A stretch of 64,000 nucleotides of DNA, from assembly GCA_023333565.1 (NCBI GenBank), contig JAJKFH010003493.1:682001-746000 (forward strand). Direction: 5' to 3'. The DNA is from Puffinus mauretanicus (lineage: Eukaryota; Chordata; Aves; Procellariiformes; Procellariidae). The notes below the pieces were generated by a model. It made no database searches, was not told the DNA's origin, and saw only the letters and a list, made by a program, of their open reading frames with translations. How positions within the stretch are numbered: position 1 is the first letter of the stretch; every line of letters begins with the position of its first letter. Positions 50,290 to 61,764 of the stretch are shown here, piece by piece. A program made the position numbers and the translations under genes.

Positions 50290-50960
50290 GAGTCACTCCA
50301 CATCTTTTATCAACATTTCCTGTATCTTCTCCCCTTCTCCTGCATCCTTTCTAAAATGAGGGCGCAAGGATGCAATATTCAAGAGTGCCATGCATTTATA
50401 CTGTAGCATAAAGATCTTCCTTTTTGTTCACGATTCCTTTACCAATAATTCCTAGTATTCAGTTGTTCTTTTTTTCTTTTCTTATTCCTACTGCATGTTG
50501 ACAGACATTTTTATACAGTTATTATAACCCAAGGTTTCTTCCCAAGGGGTAATTTAGATTCCATCACTGTGTATTTCAATTTATGATTGTTTCTCCTCCT
50601 CTGCACTATTCTATATTCATCAACATTGAATTTCAACTGCCAGATCGCCCTTCAGTCACTCTGTATTGTAAGGCCTTTCTGCAGTCCCCTTGTACATCCT
50701 CACCTCAGCTCTCCTGCCTGACTTGGTATCATCAGGAGCCTTTTTTGTCTCATTCTCCATCTCTTTCAGGACTGTGCTGAACAGCACCAGACTCAATAGA
50801 GAGACCTCACTGGTCACTCCATCCCTTTTTTAAAAGCTGGCCACATTTTCCCTAACCATTATTTCCTAAATTGAAATTATTATTAATCCATGTAAGGACC
50901 TTGCCCCTTATCCCATGGCAGCTTGATTTCATAAAAGGTTTTTGAAGAGGTATACATAAA
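50290..50960 (-). mobile_element. CR1-family LINE, ORF2 fragment with degenerate RT motif
   Basis: The plus strand reads as antisense CR1 in clear order. 'gattcctttaccaataattc' near 50430 is followed by the 'catcaacattgaatttcaac' stretch near 50619, 'acttggtatcatcaggagc' near 50722, and 'gtaaggaccttgccccttat' with 'cccatggcagcttgattt' near 50893-50930. The minus strand of 50770-50820 translates to a degenerate copy of the reverse-transcriptase motif QGS-LGP-LF, still showing LVLF. It is truncated at both ends, with no intact frame. It appears to belong to the same subfamily as 42690-43660. Confidence 0.85.
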
Positions 50961-50970
50961 AAAAAAAAAA
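50957..50970. repeat. Poly-A tract
   Basis: Run of about 13 A residues just beyond the recognisable CR1 homology. Because the CR1 lies on the minus strand, this is on its 5' side and is not its tail. Confidence 0.8.
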
Positions 50971-50974
50971 CTTA

Positions 50975-53900
50975 GAAAATTTGTTTACTTGATTATAACA
51001 AAAGCACAAACATTCTGAAGCTCAAAGATCTCTGCTACTGTCCAATCCTTCTTTAAAGCTACTCTTATCCTTCACATACCAAGCTTTTAGCTTCTTCTTA
51101 AAATAACAGCACACGTTATCTATATCCTGGAACAACTTCTCCCCAGCCACAGAAGCTACCCCCTCTGTGGGGAATGTGTCCCTCGCCTTTGGAGGGACAT
51201 GCTTTCTTTAATCACATGCTTTCTTTAATCACAGTGAACTGCTAAAAGGAGGGCCCATTCGAGTCCCTTGGGATTACCAGCAGTTATGGGCTGCAAATGC
51301 CTCCTTCCTTCCAGGACCATTAAGCCAAGGTATGTAGTAGGAGACACCAGCTCCGCAGATCTTTTCTGCAGAGTCCATCTGGAAAGACTTTTTTCCTGTT
51401 CTCTCTTATTTTAGAAAAGCTGCAACTCTTCTCTCCCCTTCTCAGCCCTCTTGTACACATGCATAGGTTGAACAATGGTGCACGTTCTTTCACTGGCAGA
51501 GCTATATTTTCAATGACATGTTTACACAAACCCTCTGGTTTTGAATGTCATTCAAACAACGCAACACCACATATGGTTTCCCAGTGTTCAAGAGTAGCTC
51601 AAAAGTCCCAATTTAGACTCTGAGGCCCACCAAATAAAAAGGAATGTGATGCATATGTTCCCAGATCTAGCTCAGCAAATGTAGGCTAGAGGAAGAGAAA
51701 AACATCAATGCTGGTTACTTGATATTACAGTAGATGAGTAAAGTACAATCTTCTAAATAAAAATAATTGGCTCAAATATAATGCCAATAACCCTTAGGGA
51801 ACTAGAGCTGGTGAGTACCTTTGAGAATAATAAAGGAGGCAATTCTTATTGCATGCATGCACTTTAACTACAGAAACCCAATATGAGAATTTTAATTCAA
51901 ATTATTTGGATAAAGCTGGCTACCCTGAATCAGGTATGGCAAAAACAAAAGAACTGCAAGTTCCAGACAGCAATCCAACTTCAGCCAAGCACAACTCCAG
52001 GATCACTAGGACAACACATGGGGCGACGGCTGTGCTACAACATGGAGCTTCTTTAGGAACAGGACCTCTGCTACGTTAAGTAGGCCCATGGCACACACCA
52101 GCCCTGACGTGGCTGGATGGTCCTCGCAGTGCAATGCAGTGGACGGAAAGGTGTCCGCTCAGGCCCTGCATGGCCCTTTACCAAGGTACTGCACCAGAAG
52201 CAGTAAACAATTGCTCCTAAGCAATTAAGAGTCAAAAATGTAAAACTTGAAGAAAATAGATATCGGTAAGATTGTGATTCTGCCTTCTCCAGCAGAGCTC
52301 TGCCCATTGCAATCTTATAGCACAGAAGTAGCTGTTACTTTCTCTTCCCAGGAGACTACTCCAGTGACTGGTCAACACCAGAGTTAAAGGATGCACTTAT
52401 TCATTACACACACCCTCTAGAATTCCCCAGGGCACCCAGTGGAACCCCCAGTCTTCCCTTTTCAAGGACATAAACACTGTGGGAAGAGAGCAGTCAACTC
52501 CCTGCCAGCCTGGCCAGGACGGCACCTCCTGCGGCACACACTGCTTCCCTAGGACATAGCGCAGCAGGGAGCAGGGAGTGAATTCAGCCCAGCTCATTCA
52601 CCGTTTAAAAATTAATGGCAAATGCAGCCCCTCTAGCTGCAGATAAGTCACCCCAGAGACCTCTGGAAACTAACGTCAGCCCTCCGACTCCTGTTCCTAT
52701 TACAGCGTTAATCTTTGAGGTTCATCCACGCACCGGTAAATGCTTCAAGTGGCCTGTTAGCTCTACCAAAGGACTGATTTTCACTCAGATCACATACACA
52801 GAAAGGTAAATGCAACATACCAATACGCACATTCCACTATCAAAGAATGACTTAGAAGTGTCAAATTTTTAATATCACATACTTCTTTACTGATGCCTGC
52901 CTTAGTAGGCATATGTAACCTAATACTGTATTTTACTGATATTGCAGATGGTATAACCAATCTCCTAAACTCTCTACACTCTCAAAGGATTAGTATGATG
53001 TGTAGAGCAGTTTTAGCTTACAAAGCACTACTTTAGTATGTAGGGTTATTGATTTAACTTAGAAATTCTGCTATATAGTGTAGTTTTACTGATTTACCTT
53101 TTACAGTAGTGTAAGAATATCTTTTCTCCCTTAAAAACTTTGACACACTTCATTATCCAATACAAAATATTGCTCCTGGTGGGATTTCAGGGCAGGCATT
53201 CAGTAATCAAAATTATGGACTTACTGAAAAATTCTGTGTTGCAGGGCTCCTCCCTCCTTACTCATGTCTTTTTTACTAAATAAACCAGGCGTACCTGCTA
53301 AGCTTTCCAGAAATTTCTCAGAGAAGCACCCAGAGTTATATATCAGCATACCCTCTCCCCTCTTCCAGCCTCAAGCCTTTGAGCCAGATCTGTTTCGATA
53401 TAGGGCAGATACTGACACAGAGGGAAGAGTTTTGCCCCCCATCTGGAATACTTCCGAAACGTGCTTATACATTTTCCTTGTTCTCAGCCATAGTAGTCTT
53501 TCAAGCCTCTAGTTTCCTCTCCTCCTGAATGCTGCTGGAATCTCCTGTGTGCATCCCCAGTCCCAGCTCACACAGTTCCAGCACATATAGAAAGCTGCAG
53601 CTGAATAGTGCATGCAAATGACAGCAATAAGATAATCCTGCGACATTGCTAAAAGCTTATTTTGAAAGGCATTTAAAAACCAAGACCAAACCCCAGAACC
53701 ACTGCCAATGGCATTCTTTTCTAGCTTTTCTTCATGACCAACTGTCTCTGCAGCCATGCAACTCTAACTCCTACCTTCTGCCCTGCACCACTCCTCTTTC
53801 ATCACTGTTCATGCAAGTGTATTCTCTTCTGTTAACTATTCTATACATTTAAATCCTTCTTTATTCCGCTATGTTAATCACTCCTCGCCACATCTATCTT

Positions 53901-56900
53901 TAATTTCTCTGCTATTAAATGGGATAGGGAAAGTGCTTCAATTTTACCTCGTGATGACTTCACATGGCGCAAACCATTATCAAAACAAAGCCTAGAGTCT
54001 AATGTCAATAGCTATATTTTCCCCCCTTTTGTTTGCAGATGTAGAGTTACATAGATAGTTAAATCTATCAAAAAGCTCACCTACTCTGTATCCTGAAGTA
54101 TACGAACTCACCATATTTTTGTACGTTTAATGAATTATAGTCTTTAACTGTTTTAATCCAAAACCTACATGTTAGCCATTGTCAGTGGCCAGTGATACGA
54201 CAACATGTGACTGTAGTAAGGGTTTAGGCTTACAAATCAGTTGCTGCACATCTGTTGATTCACATCAGCTGGCCACATGTGGTTTTTTTTTTTGGCCTGT
54301 GGCAAATGCAGCATAATTCACATTAGCTTAAAAAAAGTCTTGTCTCAAGGAAAGAATGCCGTACGGTTCTAGCTGACTCTAACACCACAAGGAAATAGTC
54401 AGTAACAGGTAAAAATTACACAAAGGCATTACTTTAGTCTCAGATATTTTACGTTGTTTTACAGTGTTTCCACACCTTCACACTTTAAGATAATACTATC
54501 GTAATATCTGGACACTCCCAAACTCTTAGTGTACTAAAAAAAAATATATTTAAGTTTATATCTAAACGTTTATTCTGCTAAGGTAAATAAAGCACTGTGA
54601 TTTCAAAAGGTACATAGATCATAGACAAACTGGTCTAGCAACCAAAACCTTCTCTCTCACAAAATGATAAATTGTGCCATTCCAGCAGCTATTTAGACCT
54701 CACTGCCTGAACTCACGCTGACCCGAAACATACCCATTCCTTCATTACCCCAAGCTTTGTGCCATGTGCGGTATCAAACAACTTATCTTCTTGCTGCTTA
54801 CAACACCTCCAGCAATAGTTTTCTTTTCAAAGAAAAAAAAAAAAACGGCAGACTATTTAAAGTGGACTGACGTTTACGAAGTTAAAACAAAACAGAACAG
54901 CACACCAAATTCTGTTCTGTATTTTTCAGCAGCACAACATCCTGCGGTGGCCTCAGCCAGCTGGGCTCTGTGACCCTCTGAGTGATCCCTTGAGTGTGCT
55001 CCCATTTTATCAAGCAATGAACTCTCCAGCCCCAAAGCCAGCAATAAGTTTGTCACTGACTTCAGCTGGGAACAGGAACTGCCTCAATCGCAAGAAACCT
55101 TGAGCTAAATAAAGCAGCAAGAAAAGGCACAGGCAGGAGGAGGGGGGTGTCAGCTGGGAGTACCATGGGGCACAGCTCTGCTTGTTACCAAGGTTACTTG
55201 ATACTTCCTCACGTAAAATTTCATTTTCAGTTGCCAATAACTCTGCAAAACTTTGACCCCCTTGAGTGGGAATCTGGGGTGGAAATGCGTTGAATATGTG
55301 CTGCAGCCTGATTTGGGGTGGAGGAAAAGGTTTCTAGACATAATACTGTATGCAGTTTTGAGAAGGAGGTTACAGGGAAAGGTGTGGAAGGGAAAAGCTC
55401 TTTTTCAAGAAGGGCTTCCCACTACCTCCCTGCTTCGGGTCTGACAATAAATATGACACAGCAAAAATTTGCCCTTTTTGTTAGGAATGTGTCTAAACAA
55501 AAACCTACCTGAATTTGGACAAGGTGTAAGTCCTCAAACAGAACAGAAAAGAAAAACTCCAGTTCAAACTGTCAATAAAGATGGATTCGATTTTTAGCTG
55601 TTTTAGCTGATAAGCAGCTTAGGCAATTTCAGCTATTCCCTCAAGGCTCCCAACCCAGCAGGTTTGCTCCAGCCTAGGGCTGAGCAGGACTTTCCTTGGA
55701 ACTGCAATTCCAGCGTGCTGAATGCTGCCAGATCCAGACCTTTAAAACAAAAGCATGGATACCCTCTTCCCCCATCAGTGTTTTCCCAGCCAACATCCCC
55801 TGTTTGGTCCAGGGAACACGGAAGAGAAAGTTTTCAGAACCAAACATAAAAGGGACAAAAGTGTTGGGCTTGCAAAGTTTAGGGAGAAATAGAGGGGGAC
55901 AAAGTATATAGGTGAGGAAATGCCTCTCTAAGCTCCTAACGACTGGCCTGGAGAGGCTGAAATAGGAATGGATGAGAAATGGGATCTGAGAGTCAGGGAG
56001 ACTGAGATCATTCACAAGGCTGGCACTGAAATTTGGCAAAGAAAACCACGGCAAGGAGTCAATACGGTGTGGAAAAGTGGGCAAGAGTCACAGCTTTGAT
56101 GATCTTGGATGCAGAAGAAATGCTGAGACTATGTCCAAGGGGTACCAACTGGCTGAGGTATCTTTGGAAAGGAGCTCAGGCCTGAGGTTCAGCGGGAACA
56201 AACCAACATGGCAGAAAATACCAAAGTCCAAGTAGACACAGATCAGAAGAAAATCTGTGATCAGGGACTTTGTGTGGCTGAGCCAAAAATTGATATTTCT
56301 GTCAAATATCTGTGAAGTGAATCATAAAGCAGATGATTGATGCTCCTTCATCAGCCTGTGGGGAAGATGCTTGGTGGCCACCAGTTACGCCGCTAGCCCA
56401 AGCAGCCCTGCTCAGTGCGGTGGACAGAAGAGCTGCAGTCTGTCCAATGACTCACAGAGGTGCACGTTTCACACCATATCATTAATTTGGTTTTCGTAAA
56501 ACGTGTTGGCAGGGAGCAACTTCTTCCCCTGTGCCTCTCACATCCCCTGCTCCGTTCATGTAGGTTTATTTTAAAAGATTAGATTCGGTTACCTACAACT
56601 GGACCCATCTCTATGGTACCTCACCCTGTACTCATCTACCTTCACTTGAAGGTCAAAGAGAGTTAGGAAATTCTGTTGTCTTTCACTTGCTGAGAAATGT
56701 GCATGTTGTCCTTGCATAAAGTCCTTGCGCTGTGGAGCAGATGAGAAAAGGGATATTTTACATGCTTGAGAAATAGTTACGGCCATATTTAACAGCACAG
56801 CCTCCTTCCCCTCGAAGAGATTTTTAATTCTAATATCATACAAGATGATCACTTGCGCACTAAGGTAAAAGCTGATCTGAACAGCCTCATTGACTTAGGA

Positions 56901-57035
56901 CAGCATTCCTTCTCATGAACGAGCACAGACAGTATTGTTCTGGGATTCATTCATGAATTTACTTAAAACATAGCGATTTCACGTATTGCATGGCACTTTT
57001 TGTCAGTTACTTTAAAAAACTTTGCTAAATAAAAT
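50975..57035. other. Unannotated DNA
   Basis: No gene recognised. 51030-51330 has a pyrimidine-rich texture that may be an unrecognised old retroelement. Homopolymers occur near 54282-54292 (T) and 54831-54845 (A). Longest frame is minus 55674-56084 (136 codons) without known domains. Confidence 0.5.
51199..51232. repeat. 17-bp tandem duplication
   Basis: The unit 'atgctttctttaatcac' occurs twice in direct, perfect tandem at 51199-51215 and 51216-51232. Confidence 0.95.
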
Positions 57036-57040
57036 CTGTA

Positions 57041-57130
57041 AGCATCATTACAGATGAGAAAAACAGAGCCCCAAGAGAAAAGTATTTGTCCCAGGACCCC
57101 ATGCAACCCGGGAGGTGAGTTGGAAGAGAA
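57041..57130 (-). mobile_element. MIR-like SINE remnant
   Basis: Antisense MIR words appear in order: 'catcattacagatgagaaaa', 'cagagccccaagagaaaag', 'tatttgtcccaggacccc', 'gcaacccgggaggtgagtt'. These match the remembered 'attttacagatgaggaaact', 'gaggcccagagaggtaaag' and 'tgacttgcccaaggtcaca' segments. Short and diverged. Confidence 0.6.
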
Positions 57131-60046
57131 GAGCAGTGCAACATAACCTCCTGCAGCACAAGTCACCTGTATGGGAACAAAAAACCCAGATCCAAGATTA
57201 TTTAGTTCATGGTGACACTTGCCCTTCAGTAGAAGAACTGAAAAAAATCTTGATCGCTGTCATAGTTCATGAACCTGCACAAAACTTTGCAGTTCAAGGC
57301 ACACAGTAAATCTGGCATATCTGGAAACATGACCCTGCCTCACCTGCCACTCTGAGAACTACCAGGCCATTTGTTTCCTGGAAGGATCACTTCATTCAGA
57401 CCCTGGCGCCGTTTCCTTCCCAGTGCTATGCTGGTTGCATGGCTGACAAAGGCAAAGACAGTTCTTGCTAAACCTGTAGTATCTCAGAAGTTTGATCACC
57501 TCCAGGGGAGGTTCTTGCGTTTCCACTACTCCTCCTTCCCCCTTCAGATGCTGCTTCTTGATATTTGCCGTTCAGCACAGATGCGCTGTTTGTTGCACAG
57601 GGGTTGGGCCAGCACAAGCCATTTAGCCTGGCAGTTTGAAGAAAAATGTTAGAACGCCTTTTACAGAAGAACATTGACTCATGTTAGGAAATATCACTTG
57701 CACGATGCGCTATTTTGCAAGACCACCATGGTTGCACTGCCTCACTCTGATCAGCCACATTAATATTTGAATACTGGATGACAACAGTTGAAGATTAATT
57801 CCAGTAAGTTATTCACGCCTGGAGGTTCAGATTTCCAAGCAAAAGCATGTGGGCTAGACTATGGCATTTCACCACAGCCCCAAGCAAAGTGCAGTGGGAA
57901 GTCACCCAGCCCCAAGAGGATCAGAATAGCTTGTACCTTTGTAAAATAATCCCTCTTCCTGATTCTCTGCATCCAGGACACTTCACCGCAGGAGATGGTA
58001 TGCCAGGGGCCTTTTCTTGCTCCCAGCCAGCACTGCCAGACAGAATGTTTACAAAAGGGGGTGTGGACATACTCAACCTTGTATCCCCTTTGGAGAAAGA
58101 TGCATCATTTATTTACCCAGAGAAGCAAAAAAGGCCATCCTCGGAGAAGCCTTCCTTGCAAGACCAGGACATGTTTCTGTGACTGACCGAGCCAGTTCTG
58201 GTTTGGCCCTCCACATTTATTTCAGTTCCACGCTCCTTACATAAGAGTCCTGAAGCTGAAAAGGACTTGAGAACATGACAGTGTGAGAAGAGACACTGTC
58301 AAAACAGAAGCGTGAAGGCCTATGCGGTGAAGAGCCTCTCAAGAATGCTTTCTGCCACAAGGACAAACCGTTTTCCTTGGATTGGTACTGACGCACATGG
58401 AGCATGAAACTGATGCCTGGGAGCGTTACTGGAAAGCCAGGGCTGAGAGGTTGGGGCCAGTCAGCACCTGACCCTCTGCAGAAGGAGAGCCAAGGAGTGC
58501 CTGCCTCCTACTGCTAATTCTCTCCTACGGTTTGAGGAATATAAACAGCAGTGAGGTTGTCTGAAGTATTAAATATTTTTTCCTGAAATCACCATTATAC
58601 ACAATTTTTTCTTCTACCATTTTTTTTTAATAAGGAAAGAAAAGTAACCAACTTCTCGGAAGTGCCTAGCAACCCCAGCTCAACCACAGCAACATCTAAG
58701 GGCGTACCTTCAGCGTGCAATAGTCCACTGAAGACAGCACTAGAAGATTTTACTTGCTGATTGCCACCTTTGAAATGGAAGTTCAGAACTACCAAAAAGA
58801 AAATCTTTCTACTATTATATTCAGTACTACCAAATCACTACGCAGAAACCACCCCATCGGGTTTAAAACAGCTGAATCCAGTGATTATTGCCCAGCTGTC
58901 TTGAAACTCACTGCCTGACATCTCTATATAACAAGTTACAGAGTATGAAAATGTTGGGTACGTATTAACTAAGAGATAGGCAAAGGGGTACAGATTGAAT
59001 TCTTTAATACGCCAAACACTAGTTTAACAACTGTACTCATGTTTATGCTAGCCAGAAGTTCATACAGAAATCACCTTGAAACATGTGGCTTTCAGTTTCT
59101 GAACAGGGACAAACTACAATAAAGCAACTATTAAAAGTAGCTGCAAGTTCTCTACTGGTTGGTACTCAAAATCAGAAAGGTTTTTAAAATAACTAATAAG
59201 AGTGTGAGAAGTTTTATTAGGCTAAATATAAATAGTACAAAACACTGATCTTTTAGGTTCTCTGGAAAAAAAAAAATCCAAATTCAAAATCTTCTCCTTC
59301 TCCTCCCTACTATGACCTGGGCAGAGACAGAAGACATTTACAATGATGTGTAGTAAAGTCAGTTTTTTCCATTGCTTTGCAGTCACGTACGCCTCTGTAA
59401 AATGGACAGAAAAACACTGCCAGTGGGAAGACACAGAGAATTTCTGGTTGGTGCCTTTTATCCTGTGCTATTTTACAGCAGCACGGGCATGAAACAGGCT
59501 CACGCTGCTCTCATGGATCATTACAAAAGTCCAGGTCAACAAAGGTCAGGCTCCTTGTCTAAACTGTCAGTCGTGACCCTGATGCCGGGATTACTTCTTC
59601 CAGTCTTAGGCCTCCCCATTTCCTCTCCCTTTCTGCTAAGGACGCGCTGAGCAGCAGCAGCTGAGATTCACCTTCTTCTTCTGGCTCCCTCAGGACTGAG
59701 GGGCCAGCGGCCTTGCTTATGGGATGCCGGGCTACCCAGCAGTGCCCAGCACCATGAGGATTTGTGGGGTTGCAGATACCCCCGCCTCCGAAACACAGAG
59801 TGCTATGCTGGCAAGAGACTGCTGGAAGTGATTCAGTGCTGCTGTCTGTTGAGATTACAGGAATATGTGTTTGGGTTGTGTCTGCTGGCTGCCACAACCA
59901 CTCCAAAGATTTCCACTGGGTTTAAAAAGCACCCCTTTCACATCTATTAGCCAGCAGCTGAGGTTATTGCAGCAAATTATCCATGTTGTAAAGACAGTTT
60001 TACACAGCTACAAGTTACTCAAGATCACCAACACCTCAAGGAACTG

Positions 60047-60098
60047 AGGAAAAAAAAAAAACCAAAAAAGGAAAAAAAAACAAAAAAGGAAAAAAACC
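60047..60098. repeat. A-rich simple repeat
   Basis: Alternating A runs with CC and GG interruptions (accaaaaaagg-type units), directly visible. Confidence 0.9.
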
Positions 60099-60733
60099 TT
60101 AAACCCCCAAACCAGAAACCATCTTCACCTTTATAACGGCCATTTTAGACGTTCCATTTTAAAAGCAGCAAGCTTAGGATTTCAGCCTATACAGATACAG
60201 ACAGTGTTGAGACAACGGGTTTGCTCCAAATTCAATTTAACTAATATTTACCAGAGGAGGAAAAAGGTTCAGAATATAGAGCAGGTCATGTAAAAAGATT
60301 GTGCAAAATTGAAAACACCTGCAAGGTGGGGCACATATGGAAGATGTGCTGACTATTAAGGAGTAGACAGAAAGAAAAAGGGGCTTGGATTATGGCTGGA
60401 GTAAAGAGCTGTCTACAGCCATGAGCTGGCATCCGAGACTGTGAAACCTGCTACAGCCACGTTCCAAAGCAAACAGCATTAGACGGGGCTGGGCTTAGTC
60501 TTCACATCTTTGCCGAGAAGGGCACGGGAACCTACTAGAGAGAGAGTCGGTTCGGTGCTTTCCTGTTTCATCTCAGTCCTTCCCAGTTTTCAACTTACAC
60601 CTCCTGGTAAAGAGCAAGTTCAGGTGTGAACAGGCATTTGGGAAAGTGTTGATAGTCGTCCCGCTCAGGCTTCCTTCAGCCCTCAGGCAGGGCAGAGACA
60701 TGATCACTCTGAGCAGATTGTGAATAAAATATT

Positions 60734-60769
60734 GAAAAAAGAAAAGAAAAAAAAAAGCAAAAAAAGATG
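60734..60769. repeat. A-rich simple repeat
   Basis: GAAAA-type units and A runs, directly visible; no associated retroelement recognised. Confidence 0.8.
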
Positions 60770-61289
60770 TATCTAAACCACAAGGGGAAATGCAGTGGGC
60801 TAACATAATGAGTTGGGGGGTTTTTCCCCTAAAATTTTGCATAAGAATCAGAAGGAGCTAATGAGATAGGGAAAATTCTGGAAGAACAGCTGAAAAGATC
60901 TGGTTTTACAGCCTCTCTTCCGTAGTATTTTTTCTTAAAATAAAATATGCTTTAATAAAATATTAAATATTAGATATAATAAGCTACTGAAAAAACAATG
61001 TGTTAAACATTTGCAAAAAGCTCTGTAACAGTGTCCTTCCAGAGACGAACCCCAGGGCCAGCCGGGTGCTGGCTGTGCCAATTCTGACGCTTCCAGAGGG
61101 GGCGGGAGGGGGGCAGACAGCAGTAACTCGCGTGGGGTAGCTTTCAACATTACTCACTTTTTCTAAGTAACAATCTCAAGAAGAAAACTTGGCTCCATTC
61201 CTCTTTTACTGCTCCATATAGGGTTTCTCCCCTCTACCCCCAAATGTGGTCCCCCAGCACGCTTAGGTCCTCATCCTAGTTGCCCGAAT

Positions 61290-61760
61290 GTGTAATCAAG
61301 TCCCCTGATAGTCAATAAAGGCATGAATTAATAAATAGATAATTAGGCCTAAGTATTTTCATGATCCAATTCTGCCCTGGCTCTTGCTGCATTAATCCAT
61401 GCTCAAATGGCCTTAAAGCATAGGTGATTAACACCGCCTGAAAACAGACATACTACTTCTGTACTTCACAGCAGTCGAGCATCTGAAGATGCAGTGTATC
61501 CTTTCACATTAACTGAGGCTCCTACTAATCAGAAGCCCAATGGGGCAGTACTATTGGAAATGCCACTTGATTAGTCTGTGACTCAAGGAGAAGAGCCTTA
61601 TTTATTATTGAAGTAAAAATTCTCATTAAACTGTATTTTTCAGTAAACCTGGGACAAGCCGATCTCCATGGCTTTTTAGCTTGTTCTGTTAGTCCTAAGC
61701 AGCACACCAAATACAGTATTTCCCAAAGCTGGTTGGAAAGGGCATGCAGAGCCTTTTTAC
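61290..61760. promoter_or_regulatory. Possible conserved non-coding element cluster
   Basis: Dense homeodomain-type cores (GAATTAATAAATAGATAATTAGG at 61324-61346, GCATTAATCC near 61390, TGATTAACACC near 61425, TTGATTAGTC near 61567) in complex AT-rich sequence free of recognised repeats. This is one of the two best enhancer-like blocks in the window. Conservation is inferred from texture only. Confidence 0.4.
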
Positions 61761-61764
61761 CGCC

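Larger units (their letters stand above)
57135..61285. other. Unannotated DNA
   Basis: No gene recognised. GC rises modestly at 59570-59790, where several frames open on both strands without known domains. A small G/C-rich patch with CpG lies at 61040-61135. Confidence 0.5.

Noticed and set aside
51030..51330. Pyrimidine-rich stretch considered as a continuation of the CR1 at 50290-50960
   Set aside because: The landmark order of CR1 is lost after about 50960, so I could not extend the element.
61098..61113. G-rich patch considered as a G-quadruplex
   Set aside because: Only three separated G runs are present; a fourth run with a loop is missing.
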